The position numbers were made by a program, and so were the translations under genes. DNA of 64,000 nucleotides. It comes from Streptomyces ferrugineus (GTDB lineage Bacteria; Actinomycetota; Actinomycetes; Streptomycetales; Streptomycetaceae). Location of the stretch: the NCBI RefSeq assembly GCF_015160855.1, contig NZ_CP063373.1, positions 9,709,001 to 9,773,000 on the forward strand. The letters are read 5' to 3'. The notes below the pieces were generated by a model. That model saw nothing but the letters and a program-made list of their open reading frames with translations, did no database searches and was not told the origin of the DNA. Of the stretch, positions 1 through 7,085 are shown one piece after another; position 1 is the stretch's first letter; every line of letters starts with the position of its first letter.

Positions 1-62
1 CGAGCACCCGTCACCGCCGGTCCGCCGTGTCGTGCAGCGTTCATGCCCGCGACGTTAGTGGG

Positions 63-1184
63 TCAGGGGCCTGATCGCGGCCGGAAGGCCCACCGCATCC
101 GCGGTTCCAGCACGCACCGGAACGTGCGCTGCACAGGCGGCGTGCACAGCGCCGTCATGATCGCGGCGGCGGTGAGGGTGACCACGAGTGCGCCGGTCGG
201 CCGGTGGAGCCACGCGGCGTCGTACCAGTCGGCGTACTCGGCGCCCTGGGCGATGAAGCCGTGCAGCAGATAGCCGTACAGCGTGCCCGCGCCGAGGATC
301 GTGAAGGGCGTGCGGCGGCGGGGCACCCAGGCCAGGAAGCAGGCGGTCAGGGTGATCGAGCAGCCGAAGGTGGCCAGGGTCATGACCGGGCCGTACCAGG
401 CGGGTGCCGCGAGGGATGCGGCGCTGTCGTTGTGGAAGAACCAGGCGTAGTTCATCCTCGGCACCGCCCAGTAGGCCAGGAGCAGCGCGCAGACGAAGAC
501 CGGTACGGCCAGGAGGCGGGCCTCGCGGCGGTGCACCAGGCCGACCTGCCCGGGCTTCAGGCACAGCCCCAGCACGAAGTACGGCAGGAACTGAAGCACC
601 CGCTGGAGGTTGAGGTCGTCCCCGATGGACGGGGAGAGTGTCGCCGCGGCGGCGAGGGCGAGGGCCACGGGGAGCGGCCATCGCAGGGCCTTCCAGACCG
701 GTGTCGTCAGGCGCCAGATGAACAGGGCCATCAGGAACCAGGTCAGGTACAGCGGGTCGAGGAGGCTGATCGGGCGGTCGGGGTCCTCGCTGGTCCAGCG
801 GGTGAACAGGGTGTATGCCACCTCGAACACCACGTAGGGGAGCGCGAGCCGGGTCAGCAGGCGGCCGAGGTTTCTCGGGGTCGCCTCGAAACCGCGCGAC
901 AGATAGCCCGAGATCACGGCGAACACCGGCATGTGGAAGGCGTAGACGAGCATGTAGAGCGCGGTGACGGTCCTGCTGCCCGCCCGCAGGGGCTCCCAGG
1001 CGTGGCCCACCGCGACCAGCACGATCGCCAGGTACTTGGCGTTGTCCAGAAATGGGTCCCGCCGCGCCGCCGGTCTGGTCGCCGCCCCCGCGGACGGCCG
1101 CGACTCCCGCCGTGGTCCCGGTACGGCAGGGGCGTGTGGTGCCGATGTGGCGTCAGCGCGAAGCATTGCCAGCACCCTAACCAC
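63..1184 (-). CDS. Acyltransferase family 3 membrane protein
   Basis: A 373-aa polytopic membrane protein. After a basic, proline-rich cytoplasmic N-terminus (about 40 residues), the segment FLDNAKYLAIVLVAVGHAWE has the acyltransferase-3 (OafA/YrhL-like) signature, with the conserved His in the first membrane segment. Roughly ten hydrophobic segments follow. Family members move acyl groups onto cell-surface glycans or secondary metabolites; the substrate here is unknown. The GTG start at 1184 is used because GGAGGG lies 9 bases upstream; later GTG/ATG codons at 1175 and 1166 are possible. It is divergent from the TerB-like gene. Confidence 0.85.
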   Translation of the reverse strand: MVRVLAMLRADATSAPHAPAVPGPRRESRPSAGAATRPAARRDPFLDNAKYLAIVLVAVGHAWEPLRAGSRTVTALYMLVYAFHMPVFAVISGYLSRGFEATPRNLGRLLTRLALPYVVFEVAYTLFTRWTSEDPDRPISLLDPLYLTWFLMALFIWRLTTPVWKALRWPLPVALALAAAATLSPSIGDDLNLQRVLQFLPYFVLGLCLKPGQVGLVHRREARLLAVPVFVCALLLAYWAVPRMNYAWFFHNDSAASLAAPAWYGPVMTLATFGCSITLTACFLAWVPRRRTPFTILGAGTLYGYLLHGFIAQGAEYADWYDAAWLHRPTGALVVTLTAAAIMTALCTPPVQRTFRCVLEPRMRWAFRPRSGP

Positions 1185-1247
1185 ACGGCCGAGCCCTCCC
1201 TCAAGCCCACGATCCGGCCAACCCGGGCCGCCTCACACACCTGATAG

Positions 1248-1267
1248 CTTCTACAGCACTGTAGAAG
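1248..1267. promoter_or_regulatory. Perfect 9-2-9 palindrome upstream of terB-like gene
   Basis: CTTCTACAG-CA-CTGTAGAAG is a perfect inverted repeat ending 21 bases before the TerB start, in the divergent region with the acyltransferase. Size and position fit a repressor operator. The half-site TTCTACA also occurs in the TetR intergenic operators near 31.6 kb, but the half-site spacing differs (4 versus 2 bases between TACA and TGTA). The binding protein is unknown. Confidence 0.6.
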
Positions 1268-1288
1268 AAACGACCTTATGGAGCTCTC

Positions 1289-1744
1289 ATGGCCCTGTGG
1301 GACCGCGTCAGGGAATCCGCGTCGACGATGCAGACCCAGCTGGTGGCGAGGAAGAACGACCTCAAGAGCGGCGCCTTCCGGGACGCGAGCATGGCGATGT
1401 GCGCGCTCGTCGCCGCCGCGGACGGCACCGTCGACCCCTCCGAGCGGCAGCGGGTGGCCCAACTGATCGCCTCCAACGAGGTGCTGCGGAACTTCCCCGC
1501 CGACGACCTGCGCCGCCGCTTCGAGGAGAACCTCGACCGGCTCACCGCCGACTTCGACTTCGGCAGGGTGAGCGTGCTGCAGGAGATCGCCAAGGCGAAG
1601 AAGAAGCCCGCCGAGGCGCGCGCCGTCGTCCAGATCGGCATCGTCATCGGCGGCGCCGACGGCGACTTCGACAAGGACGAGCAGGCCGTGGTCCGCGAGG
1701 CGTGCTACGCGCTCGGCCTGCCGCCGCACGAGTTCGACCTCTGA
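1289..1744 (+). CDS. TerB family tellurite-resistance-like protein
   Basis: A 151-aa soluble protein matching the TerB (TerB/DjlA) all-helical fold. It has two acidic repeats, AAADGTVDPSE near residue 48 and GGADGDFDKDE near residue 122, resembling the metal-binding acidic loops of TerB. TerB is linked to tellurite resistance and general membrane stress complexes. It normally acts with TerC/TerD, and none is adjacent here, so its role is inferred only from the family. The ATG at 1289 has GGAG 8 bases upstream. A palindrome lies just upstream. Confidence 0.85.
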   Translation: MALWDRVRESASTMQTQLVARKNDLKSGAFRDASMAMCALVAAADGTVDPSERQRVAQLIASNEVLRNFPADDLRRRFEENLDRLTADFDFGRVSVLQEIAKAKKKPAEARAVVQIGIVIGGADGDFDKDEQAVVREACYALGLPPHEFDL

Positions 1745-1768
1745 CGGGCCCGGCCGACACGGCCGTGC

Positions 1769-2701
1769 TCACAGAGGCGTCGCCGCGCGCAGGATGAGGA
1801 CCATCGTCACCGCCGAGTTCGCGGACGACATCGCCGATACGGCCGTCCCCGCGGCCGCGCCCCACGCCGCCAGCCCCACCGAGGTGAACAGCGACGGCCA
1901 GCGCCGCGCCACCGGCGCCGGCCCCAGCAGCGCGGCCACCCGGCGCGGCACCGGCCCCGGCGCCGCGAGGCCGGCCAGGGTCGCGGCCGGGGCACCCCGG
2001 GACACCAGCGCCGCCCTGCCGATGGCGCGGGCGACCGTCCGGCGGCTGCCGACCGCCCGGGCGGCCTCCTCGTCGGCCCAGCGTTCCGCCGTGTACGACA
2101 CCGCCGTACGCAGCGGGCGCAGGAACGGGTTGGCGTGCGCGGCGAGTTGGACGGTGAGCAGGAAACGGTGGTGTCGGGCGGCCAGGTGGGCCCGCTCGTG
2201 GGCGAACAGCGCCCTGCGTTCGGCGGGCTCGAGGTGGTCCAGCAGGCCCGTGGTCACCACCACCCGGTCACGGCGTCCGCCGGGCAGGGCGTAGGCGTAC
2301 GGCAGTGCGTCGGGGAGTACGGCCACCCCGGTCGCCGGCAGCCCGGCCAGTGCCCGGTGGGCGTGGCGGCGTACCCGGGCGTGCCGCCACAGGGCGCGGG
2401 CGCAGGCGACGACCACCGCGCACAGCGCCGGGATCGCCGCCCTGCCGACCACCTCGTCGTACGGCACCGCCGCCCGCACCTCGGGATCCGACCAGCCGTC
2501 GGGCAGGGGGTTGCCGGGCAGCTGGGCGGTGCCCACGACCATCACCAGGCCGAGGCACACCGTGCTGCACACCGCCATCACCGCGGCGACGCCGGTGAGC
2601 AGCCGGGTCGCGGTGCGGGGGTGCAGATGCTGTTCGGCGAGGCGGGCGATCGGCCAGGCCGTGAGCGGCAGGACGAGCGGCAGAAAGACGAAGACCCCCA
2701 T
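1769..2701 (-). CDS. M56 family membrane metallopeptidase (BlaR1-like)
   Basis: A 310-aa membrane protein with N-terminal hydrophobic segments (residues 1-20, 35-58 and about 90-105), then a cytoplasmic zinc-peptidase region with HERAH (HExxH, about residue 190) and a downstream ERWADEEA motif supplying the third ligand. This is the BlaR1/MecR1 class without the extracellular penicillin-binding sensor domain. It lies immediately downstream of a BlaI-type repressor gene (6-base gap), the classic protease-repressor pair. The likely job is signal-dependent cleavage of that repressor; no beta-lactamase gene is nearby, so the signal is unknown. Confidence 0.88.
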   Translation of the reverse strand: MGVFVFLPLVLPLTAWPIARLAEQHLHPRTATRLLTGVAAVMAVCSTVCLGLVMVVGTAQLPGNPLPDGWSDPEVRAAVPYDEVVGRAAIPALCAVVVACARALWRHARVRRHAHRALAGLPATGVAVLPDALPYAYALPGGRRDRVVVTTGLLDHLEPAERRALFAHERAHLAARHHRFLLTVQLAAHANPFLRPLRTAVSYTAERWADEEAARAVGSRRTVARAIGRAALVSRGAPAATLAGLAAPGPVPRRVAALLGPAPVARRWPSLFTSVGLAAWGAAAGTAVSAMSSANSAVTMVLILRAATPL

Positions 2702-2707
2702 ACGGCG

Positions 2708-3097
2708 TCAGTCTTCCCCGCCGCTCGGGGAGTCCCCCAGCAGCTCGCGCAGCAGCCGCTCGTCGTCCGGCCCCAGACCCGTGACGAAGCTGGCCAGCAC
2801 CGCCTCCCGGTCGTTCTCGGCGTCCAGCACCCTGCGCATCCGGTGCGCCGCGAGGCCCGCCTGGTCGGAGGCCGGGGTCCAGGCGAAGGAGCGGCCGGTG
2901 CGCTCGCGGGTCACCGCGCCCTTGGCCAGCAGCCGGGTCAGGATGGTGATCACCGTCGTATGGGCGAGGTCCCCGCCGAGCCGCTCCCGCACCCAGCCGG
3001 CCGTCGCCGGGCCGTCGGCCTCCCGCAGCGCCGACAGGACCAGCGCCTCCAGCTCGCCCTGCCCCCGGCGCCGGGAACCCCGCCGGTGATCCGCCAT
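2708..3097 (-). CDS. BlaI/MecI/CopY family transcriptional repressor
   Basis: A 129-aa winged-helix repressor. RGQGELEALVLSALREADGP and the helix-turn-helix LAHTTVITILTRLLAKGAVT are diagnostic of the BlaI family, followed by a C-terminal dimerisation helix region. The ATG at 3097 is preferred over upstream in-frame starts because GGAGGGG lies about 8 bases upstream and because homologues begin at this point. It is co-transcribed with the M56 peptidase (6-base gap). It probably represses its own operon through the TACATCG repeats about 40 bases upstream. Confidence 0.9.
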   Translation of the reverse strand: MADHRRGSRRRGQGELEALVLSALREADGPATAGWVRERLGGDLAHTTVITILTRLLAKGAVTRERTGRSFAWTPASDQAGLAAHRMRRVLDAENDREAVLASFVTGLGPDDERLLRELLGDSPSGGED

Positions 3098-3136
3098 GCC
3101 CTGTCTCCCCTCCGCTGGTGCGCCCGTCATGTGGGA

Positions 3137-3157
3137 TACATCGAGCGGTACATCGTA
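3137..3157. promoter_or_regulatory. Direct TACATCG repeats upstream of blaI-like gene
   Basis: Two copies of TACATCG (3137 and 3149, 12 bases apart) lie 40-60 bases before the BlaI-like start. The second extends to TACATCGTA, which has TAC/GTA dyad ends. BlaI proteins bind TACA/TGTA-type sites, so these are candidate operator elements. Assignment is by position and partial motif match only. Confidence 0.35.
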
Positions 3158-3239
3158 GGGAAGGAAGGAAAGGGCCGAGCGACCGATCCACGTGCGAAGC
3201 TGAAGCGCAGTACCAGGCTCACCAGGAGGACAGGACCCC

Positions 3240-3461
3240 ATGTTCGGACTGAGCGAACTCGCGATCATCCTCATCGTCGTCATAGCCGTCCTCTGCGCGA
3301 AGAAGCTGCCCGAACTGACCCGCTCGGCGGGCAAGTCGGCCCGCATCCTCAAGGCCGAGGCCAGGGCGGCGCGGGACGAGGACGACCGGACGACGCCCCG
3401 GGTGATCCGGGGGGAGACCGTCACGCCGAGCCCGGAGCGGCCCCGGCCTCAGGGGCAGTGA
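3240..3461 (+). CDS. TatA/E-like twin-arginine translocase subunit
   Basis: A 73-aa protein with the TatA layout. It has a short N-terminal membrane helix (ELAIILIVVIAVLCA), a hinge, an amphipathic helix (KKLPELTRSAGKSARILKAE) and a charged, disordered tail. KLPEL is the conserved start of the amphipathic helix. TatA oligomers form the translocation pore for folded proteins. No tatB or tatC gene is nearby, so this is probably an accessory paralogue. It is a single-gene unit ending in a strong bidirectional hairpin. Confidence 0.85.
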   Translation: MFGLSELAIILIVVIAVLCAKKLPELTRSAGKSARILKAEARAARDEDDRTTPRVIRGETVTPSPERPRPQGQ

Positions 3462-3463
3462 CC

Positions 3464-3489
3464 AGGGCGTAGCCCGCGGGCTACGCCCT
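3464..3489. terminator. Bidirectional terminator hairpin
   Basis: A perfect 26-base palindrome (13-base arms, AGGGCGTAGCCCG on the left) sits between the convergent tatA-like and DUF7144-like genes and overlaps the last codons of the latter. Placement between converging stops supports bidirectional termination. Confidence 0.75.
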
Positions 3490-3900
3490 GAAGTCCTCCC
3501 TCCGTGCGACGCACAGGGCCCAGATGATGAACCCGGACATCGCGATCATGACGACCGACCACACCGGGTAGTACGGCAGGGAGAGGAAGTTGGCGATGAT
3601 GATCAGGCCTGCGACGCCCACGCCGGCGACCCGGGCCCACAGCGACGGCTGGAACAGCCCGATGCCGATGATCACGGCGATCGCGCCCAGGATGAGATGG
3701 ACCCAGCCCCAACCGGTGAGGTCGAACTCGAAGACGTAGTTGCGGGTGGCGACGAAGACGTCGTCCTCGGCGATGCCCATGATCCCGCGGAAGACGGCGA
3801 TGAGTCCGGCGATGGTGAGCATGACGGCTGCGAAGACCGTCAGGCCAGCGGCCCAGGCGTACTTCGTCGTCCCCGCCTGCCTCGTCTCTGGTGCGGCCAT
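3481..3900 (-). CDS. DUF7144-type four-helix membrane protein
   Basis: A 139-aa integral membrane protein with four hydrophobic segments (about residues 15-38, 62-82, 88-108 and 112-132) and short polar ends. A mid-protein WVHLILG...GIGLFQPSLWARVAGV stretch is typical of a conserved actinobacterial membrane family (recognised as DUF7144; identity moderately certain). Function is unknown. It heads a run of leftward small membrane-protein genes with the SHOCT and HdeD-like genes, although the gaps of 52 and 78 bases allow separate promoters. Confidence 0.75.
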   Translation of the reverse strand: MAAPETRQAGTTKYAWAAGLTVFAAVMLTIAGLIAVFRGIMGIAEDDVFVATRNYVFEFDLTGWGWVHLILGAIAVIIGIGLFQPSLWARVAGVGVAGLIIIANFLSLPYYPVWSVVMIAMSGFIIWALCVARREDFRA

Positions 3901-3952
3901 GGTGGTGCCTCGTTTCTTTGTGCGTGCTCGGGGTTGTCGGGCTTGTGGGCGG

Positions 3953-4396
3953 TCAGGGGTGAGAGGGGCCTGAGCCGCTCAGGACGAGCTCCTTGGCGCG
4001 GCGGAACTCGTCGTCCGTGATGTCGCCGTGGCTGCGCATCTCGGAGAGCCTGGCGAGTTCCTCGGCGCTGCTGGGCCGCGTGGCCCCGCCGGCGGCCGCG
4101 GTCTCACGGACGTAGTCGTCGAACGCCCGCTGCTGTGCCCGGGCGTGGGAGATCTCGCGGCGGCCCATCTCCCTGCCGCGGGCGATGAGGTAGACGAACA
4201 CGCCGAGGAAGGGCAGCACGATGCAGAAGGCCAGCCAGCCGGTCTTGCCCCAGCCGCTCAGGCTGTCGTCGCGGAAGATGTCGCCGATGATCCGGAAGAG
4301 CAGGACGAACCACATGACCCACAGGAAGAACCACAGCAGCGTCCAGAACATGCTCAGCAGCGGATAGTCGTAGGCGAGGTACGTGTGCGTGCTCAT
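3953..4396 (-). CDS. PLDc_N/SHOCT domain membrane protein
   Basis: A 147-aa protein. The N-terminal half has two membrane helices (about 15-40 and 53-72) of the phospholipase D N-terminal type (WFVLLFRIIGDIFRDDSLSGW). A charged linker follows. The C-terminal SHOCT motif (EELARLSEMRSHGDITDDEFRRAKELVL) is a short helical module found at the ends of many membrane proteins. No catalytic HKD motif is present, so phospholipase activity is not expected. Role unknown, possibly envelope-stress related. Confidence 0.82.
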   Translation of the reverse strand: MSTHTYLAYDYPLLSMFWTLLWFFLWVMWFVLLFRIIGDIFRDDSLSGWGKTGWLAFCIVLPFLGVFVYLIARGREMGRREISHARAQQRAFDDYVRETAAAGGATRPSSAEELARLSEMRSHGDITDDEFRRAKELVLSGSGPSHP

Positions 4397-4474
4397 CGTC
4401 TGCCTCCGTCCCGGGCGGGGGACCGTCTGCCGTTCCCGCCGATCTCAGCGTGCGCATGCTCAACGGGAACGGCC

Positions 4475-5116
4475 TCACCCGGGGCGGGTGAAGCGTGCCC
4501 GGCGCAGCGCGGACCGCCAGGCGAGGGCGACGCCCAGCTCGGCGAGCCCGAGCAGCAGCAGCCACAGGCCGACCAGCCGGGTCAGGACGACGGCGGACTC
4601 GCTGGGCAGGGCCAGCACCACGATGCCCGCGACGACGCCGAGCATCCCGGCACCGAGGAGGAAGGCGCGGTGCGGCAGGCCCTTGGCGGCGAGGGCCGTC
4701 CAGGCGGTGAACATGCCCGTCACGACCCAGACGGCGCCGACGATCAGGGAGAGGGCGGCGATGGTCTGGAGCGGGTGGCGCAGGCTCAGCACCCCGGCGA
4801 GGACGTACAGGGCCGCCGCGAGCAGCCCCAGATGGCGGTCGCCCTGTTCCCGGGCGAACGAGGCGACGAACCGGAATCCGCCCGTCACCAGCAGATACAG
4901 CCCGATGATCACCGCCAGGGCGTGCAGGGTCACATCCGGCCAGACCAGGGCCAGGATGCCCGGCACCAGCGCCGCCACCGCCGACCCCAGCAGCCAGAGC
5001 CAGGAGTTGCCGAGCTGCGCCAGCAGCCGTTCGGCCTCCTGGCCCGGGGCGGGTTCCGTCCCGCCGGTCAGAGGATCGGCTCCGGGGTCCGGTGCCGTAT
5101 CACGCGACACGGTCAT
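4475..5116 (-). CDS. HdeD/DUF308 family membrane protein
   Basis: A 213-aa protein with six membrane helices arranged as two DUF308 repeats (WLLGSAVAALVPGILALVWPDVT and the following helices). HdeD-like proteins are linked to acid and envelope stress in enterobacteria; in actinobacteria their function is unestablished. The ATG at 5116 is chosen over an in-frame GTG at 5149 because AGGAGGAG lies 5-12 bases upstream. It is followed by the SHOCT gene on the same strand. Confidence 0.83.
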   Translation of the reverse strand: MTVSRDTAPDPGADPLTGGTEPAPGQEAERLLAQLGNSWLWLLGSAVAALVPGILALVWPDVTLHALAVIIGLYLLVTGGFRFVASFAREQGDRHLGLLAAALYVLAGVLSLRHPLQTIAALSLIVGAVWVVTGMFTAWTALAAKGLPHRAFLLGAGMLGVVAGIVVLALPSESAVVLTRLVGLWLLLLGLAELGVALAWRSALRRARFTRPG

Positions 5117-5333
5117 GGCTCCTCCTCGCGTGATACGGCCGGCCACCACCGGGCCACCGACGGGACGGTGTGTTCCACCCTCACCGGGCCAGCCTCGCGT
5201 GGACGGCCGCCCGCCGGGTCACCCCTGACGGGTGATCCGCACCGGTGCCGGTGGCGCTGAGGTGGGCTGGGGAAGGGTGGGCCGGTTCCGCGCGACAGCG
5301 GGGCGACGGCCGCCCGGAGGTGGAGGGTGAGCG

Positions 5334-6746
5334 ATGTCGACACCGAGTGCGTTCACGGCCTCACTGGCGCCGGACGAGCGGGCGGCGTACGGCAGGGACG
5401 CCCGCAAGCGCGCCCCGCGCTCCGGCCACGGCCGCTACGAGGCCGGGGCGGACCGTTCCGATCCGATCGGGGTGATCGAGCGTCAGTCGGCCACCCGGGT
5501 CCAGGATCTGGTGCCGATCCGCTACGGCCGGATGCTGGAGTCCCCGTTCCGCTTCTACCGGGGTGCCGCGGCGATCATGGCGACGGACCTGGGCCGGCTG
5601 CCCGACACCGGACTGCGCACCCAGCTGTGCGGAGACGCCCATCTGCTGAACTTCCGGCTGCTGGCCTCGCCCGAGCGCCGTCTGGTGTTCGACATCAACG
5701 ACTTCGACGAGACCCACCCCGGCCCGTTCGAGTGGGACGTCAAACGGCTGGCGGCCAGCTTCGTGATCGCCGCCCGCGCGAACGGGTTCTCCACCGCCGA
5801 GCAGGACGCCGCCGTGGCGGAGTGCGTACGGGCGTACCGCACGCGGATGCGGGAGTTCGCCGGCATGCACACCCTGGACATCTGGTACGCGCAGGACGAC
5901 GCCGATCAGATGCGCGCGCTGACGGCGTCCTCGATGAGCAAGCAGGCCAGGCGCCGCACCGCCGAGGCGACGGCGAAGGCACGGACCCGCACCCATCTGC
6001 AGGCCTTCGCCAAGCTCACCCGGGTCAGTGCCGAGGGCCGGCTGATCGCGCCGGATCCGCCGCTGATCACCCCGCTCAGGGACCTGCTGGCGGACTCGTC
6101 GGCGGGCGCGGAGGAGAAGGAGCTGCAGACCGTCTTCGAGGAGTACGCCAGGACCCTGTCGTCCGAGCGCCGGCACCTGCTGCGCCGCTTCCACCTGGTG
6201 GACGTCGCCCGCAAGGTGGTCGGGGTCGGCAGTGTCGGCACACGCTGCTGGATCATCCTGCTGCTCGGCCGGGACGACGACGATCCCCTGCTGCTGCAGG
6301 CCAAGGAGGCCCAGGAGTCGGTGCTGGCCGCGCACACCGGCGGCGAGCGCTACGACAACCAGGGGCGCCGCGTGGTGGCCGGTCAGCGGCTGATCCAGAC
6401 GACCAGCGACATCTTCCTGGGCTGGACCCATATCGTCAGCGGCCTCGACGGCCACGGCCGGGACTTCTACGTACGTCAGCTGCGGGACTGGAAGGGCATC
6501 GCCCGCCCGGAGACCTGGGACCCGGGCATGCTGCGCCTGTTCGGCAAGCTGTGCGGGGGCTCCCTGGCACGGGCCCACGCCCGCTCCGGCGACCCCGTCG
6601 CCATCGCCGCGTACCTGGGCGGCGGCGACCGCTTCGACCGTGCGCTGACCGAGTTCGCGCAGGCCTACGCCGACCAGAACGAGCGGGACTACGAGGCGCT
6701 CGGCGCGGCCGCCCGCTCGGGGCGGGTGCGGGCAAGGGACCTCTAG
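5334..6746 (+). CDS. DUF2252 domain-containing protein
   Basis: A 470-aa soluble protein spanning the whole DUF2252 family. Recognisable blocks are FYRGAAAIMATDLGRLPDTG, LCGDAHLLNFRLLASPERRLVFDINDFDET (kinase-like metal and catalytic loop) and GVGSVGTRCWIILLLGRDDDDPLLLQAKEA. DUF2252 has a protein-kinase-like fold and may phosphorylate small molecules; the substrate is unknown. The ATG at 5334 has GGAGGGTGAG immediately upstream. It is a single gene, with an 8-base gap to the convergent small gene. Confidence 0.9.
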   Translation: MSTPSAFTASLAPDERAAYGRDARKRAPRSGHGRYEAGADRSDPIGVIERQSATRVQDLVPIRYGRMLESPFRFYRGAAAIMATDLGRLPDTGLRTQLCGDAHLLNFRLLASPERRLVFDINDFDETHPGPFEWDVKRLAASFVIAARANGFSTAEQDAAVAECVRAYRTRMREFAGMHTLDIWYAQDDADQMRALTASSMSKQARRRTAEATAKARTRTHLQAFAKLTRVSAEGRLIAPDPPLITPLRDLLADSSAGAEEKELQTVFEEYARTLSSERRHLLRRFHLVDVARKVVGVGSVGTRCWIILLLGRDDDDPLLLQAKEAQESVLAAHTGGERYDNQGRRVVAGQRLIQTTSDIFLGWTHIVSGLDGHGRDFYVRQLRDWKGIARPETWDPGMLRLFGKLCGGSLARAHARSGDPVAIAAYLGGGDRFDRALTEFAQAYADQNERDYEALGAAARSGRVRARDL

Positions 6747-6754
6747 GGGACCGG

Positions 6755-6952
6755 TCAGTCGGGCAACTGCCGCATCTCCAGCACCCTCAGGCCCAGCGAC
6801 TGGAAGCGTGCCAGCAGCCCGTACAGGTGGGCGTCGTCGACGACGGGGCCGTACAGCACCGTCTGACTGGACATCAGCACGTGATCCAGTTCCGGGAAGA
6901 CCTTGGCGAGGGTCTCCGACACATGTCCCTCGACGCGGATCTCGTAGCGCAT
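6755..6952 (-). CDS. Small conserved protein of unknown function (65 aa)
   Basis: A 65-aa polypeptide, MRYEIRVEGHVSETLAKVFP..., with alternating beta-type hydrophobic segments (VLYGPVVDDAHLYGLLARF, LGLRVLEMRQL). The arrangement resembles a small alpha/beta ferredoxin-like protein. The ATG at 6952 has GGGAGGG upstream and separates coding from noncoding sequence. It sits between DUF2252 and the LuxR regulator, and the 134-base gap to the LuxR stop suggests it is transcribed separately. Confidence 0.7.
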   Translation of the reverse strand: MRYEIRVEGHVSETLAKVFPELDHVLMSSQTVLYGPVVDDAHLYGLLARFQSLGLRVLEMRQLPD

Positions 6953-7085
6953 GTGCTGCCCTCCCGCCGGTCGGGTCCGGCAGACCTGCAGGGGTTGATC
7001 CCGGGGTTCATCGTGCCGCCCGGGGAAAGGGCCGCACCTCACCCTGCGCAGGTGACCCGCCGGACGCCCCCGTCCGGCGCGGACG

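Noticed and set aside
1..62. Partial gene at the left edge
   Set aside because: The first 62 bases show no open frame with recognisable content; the acyltransferase stop is at 63.
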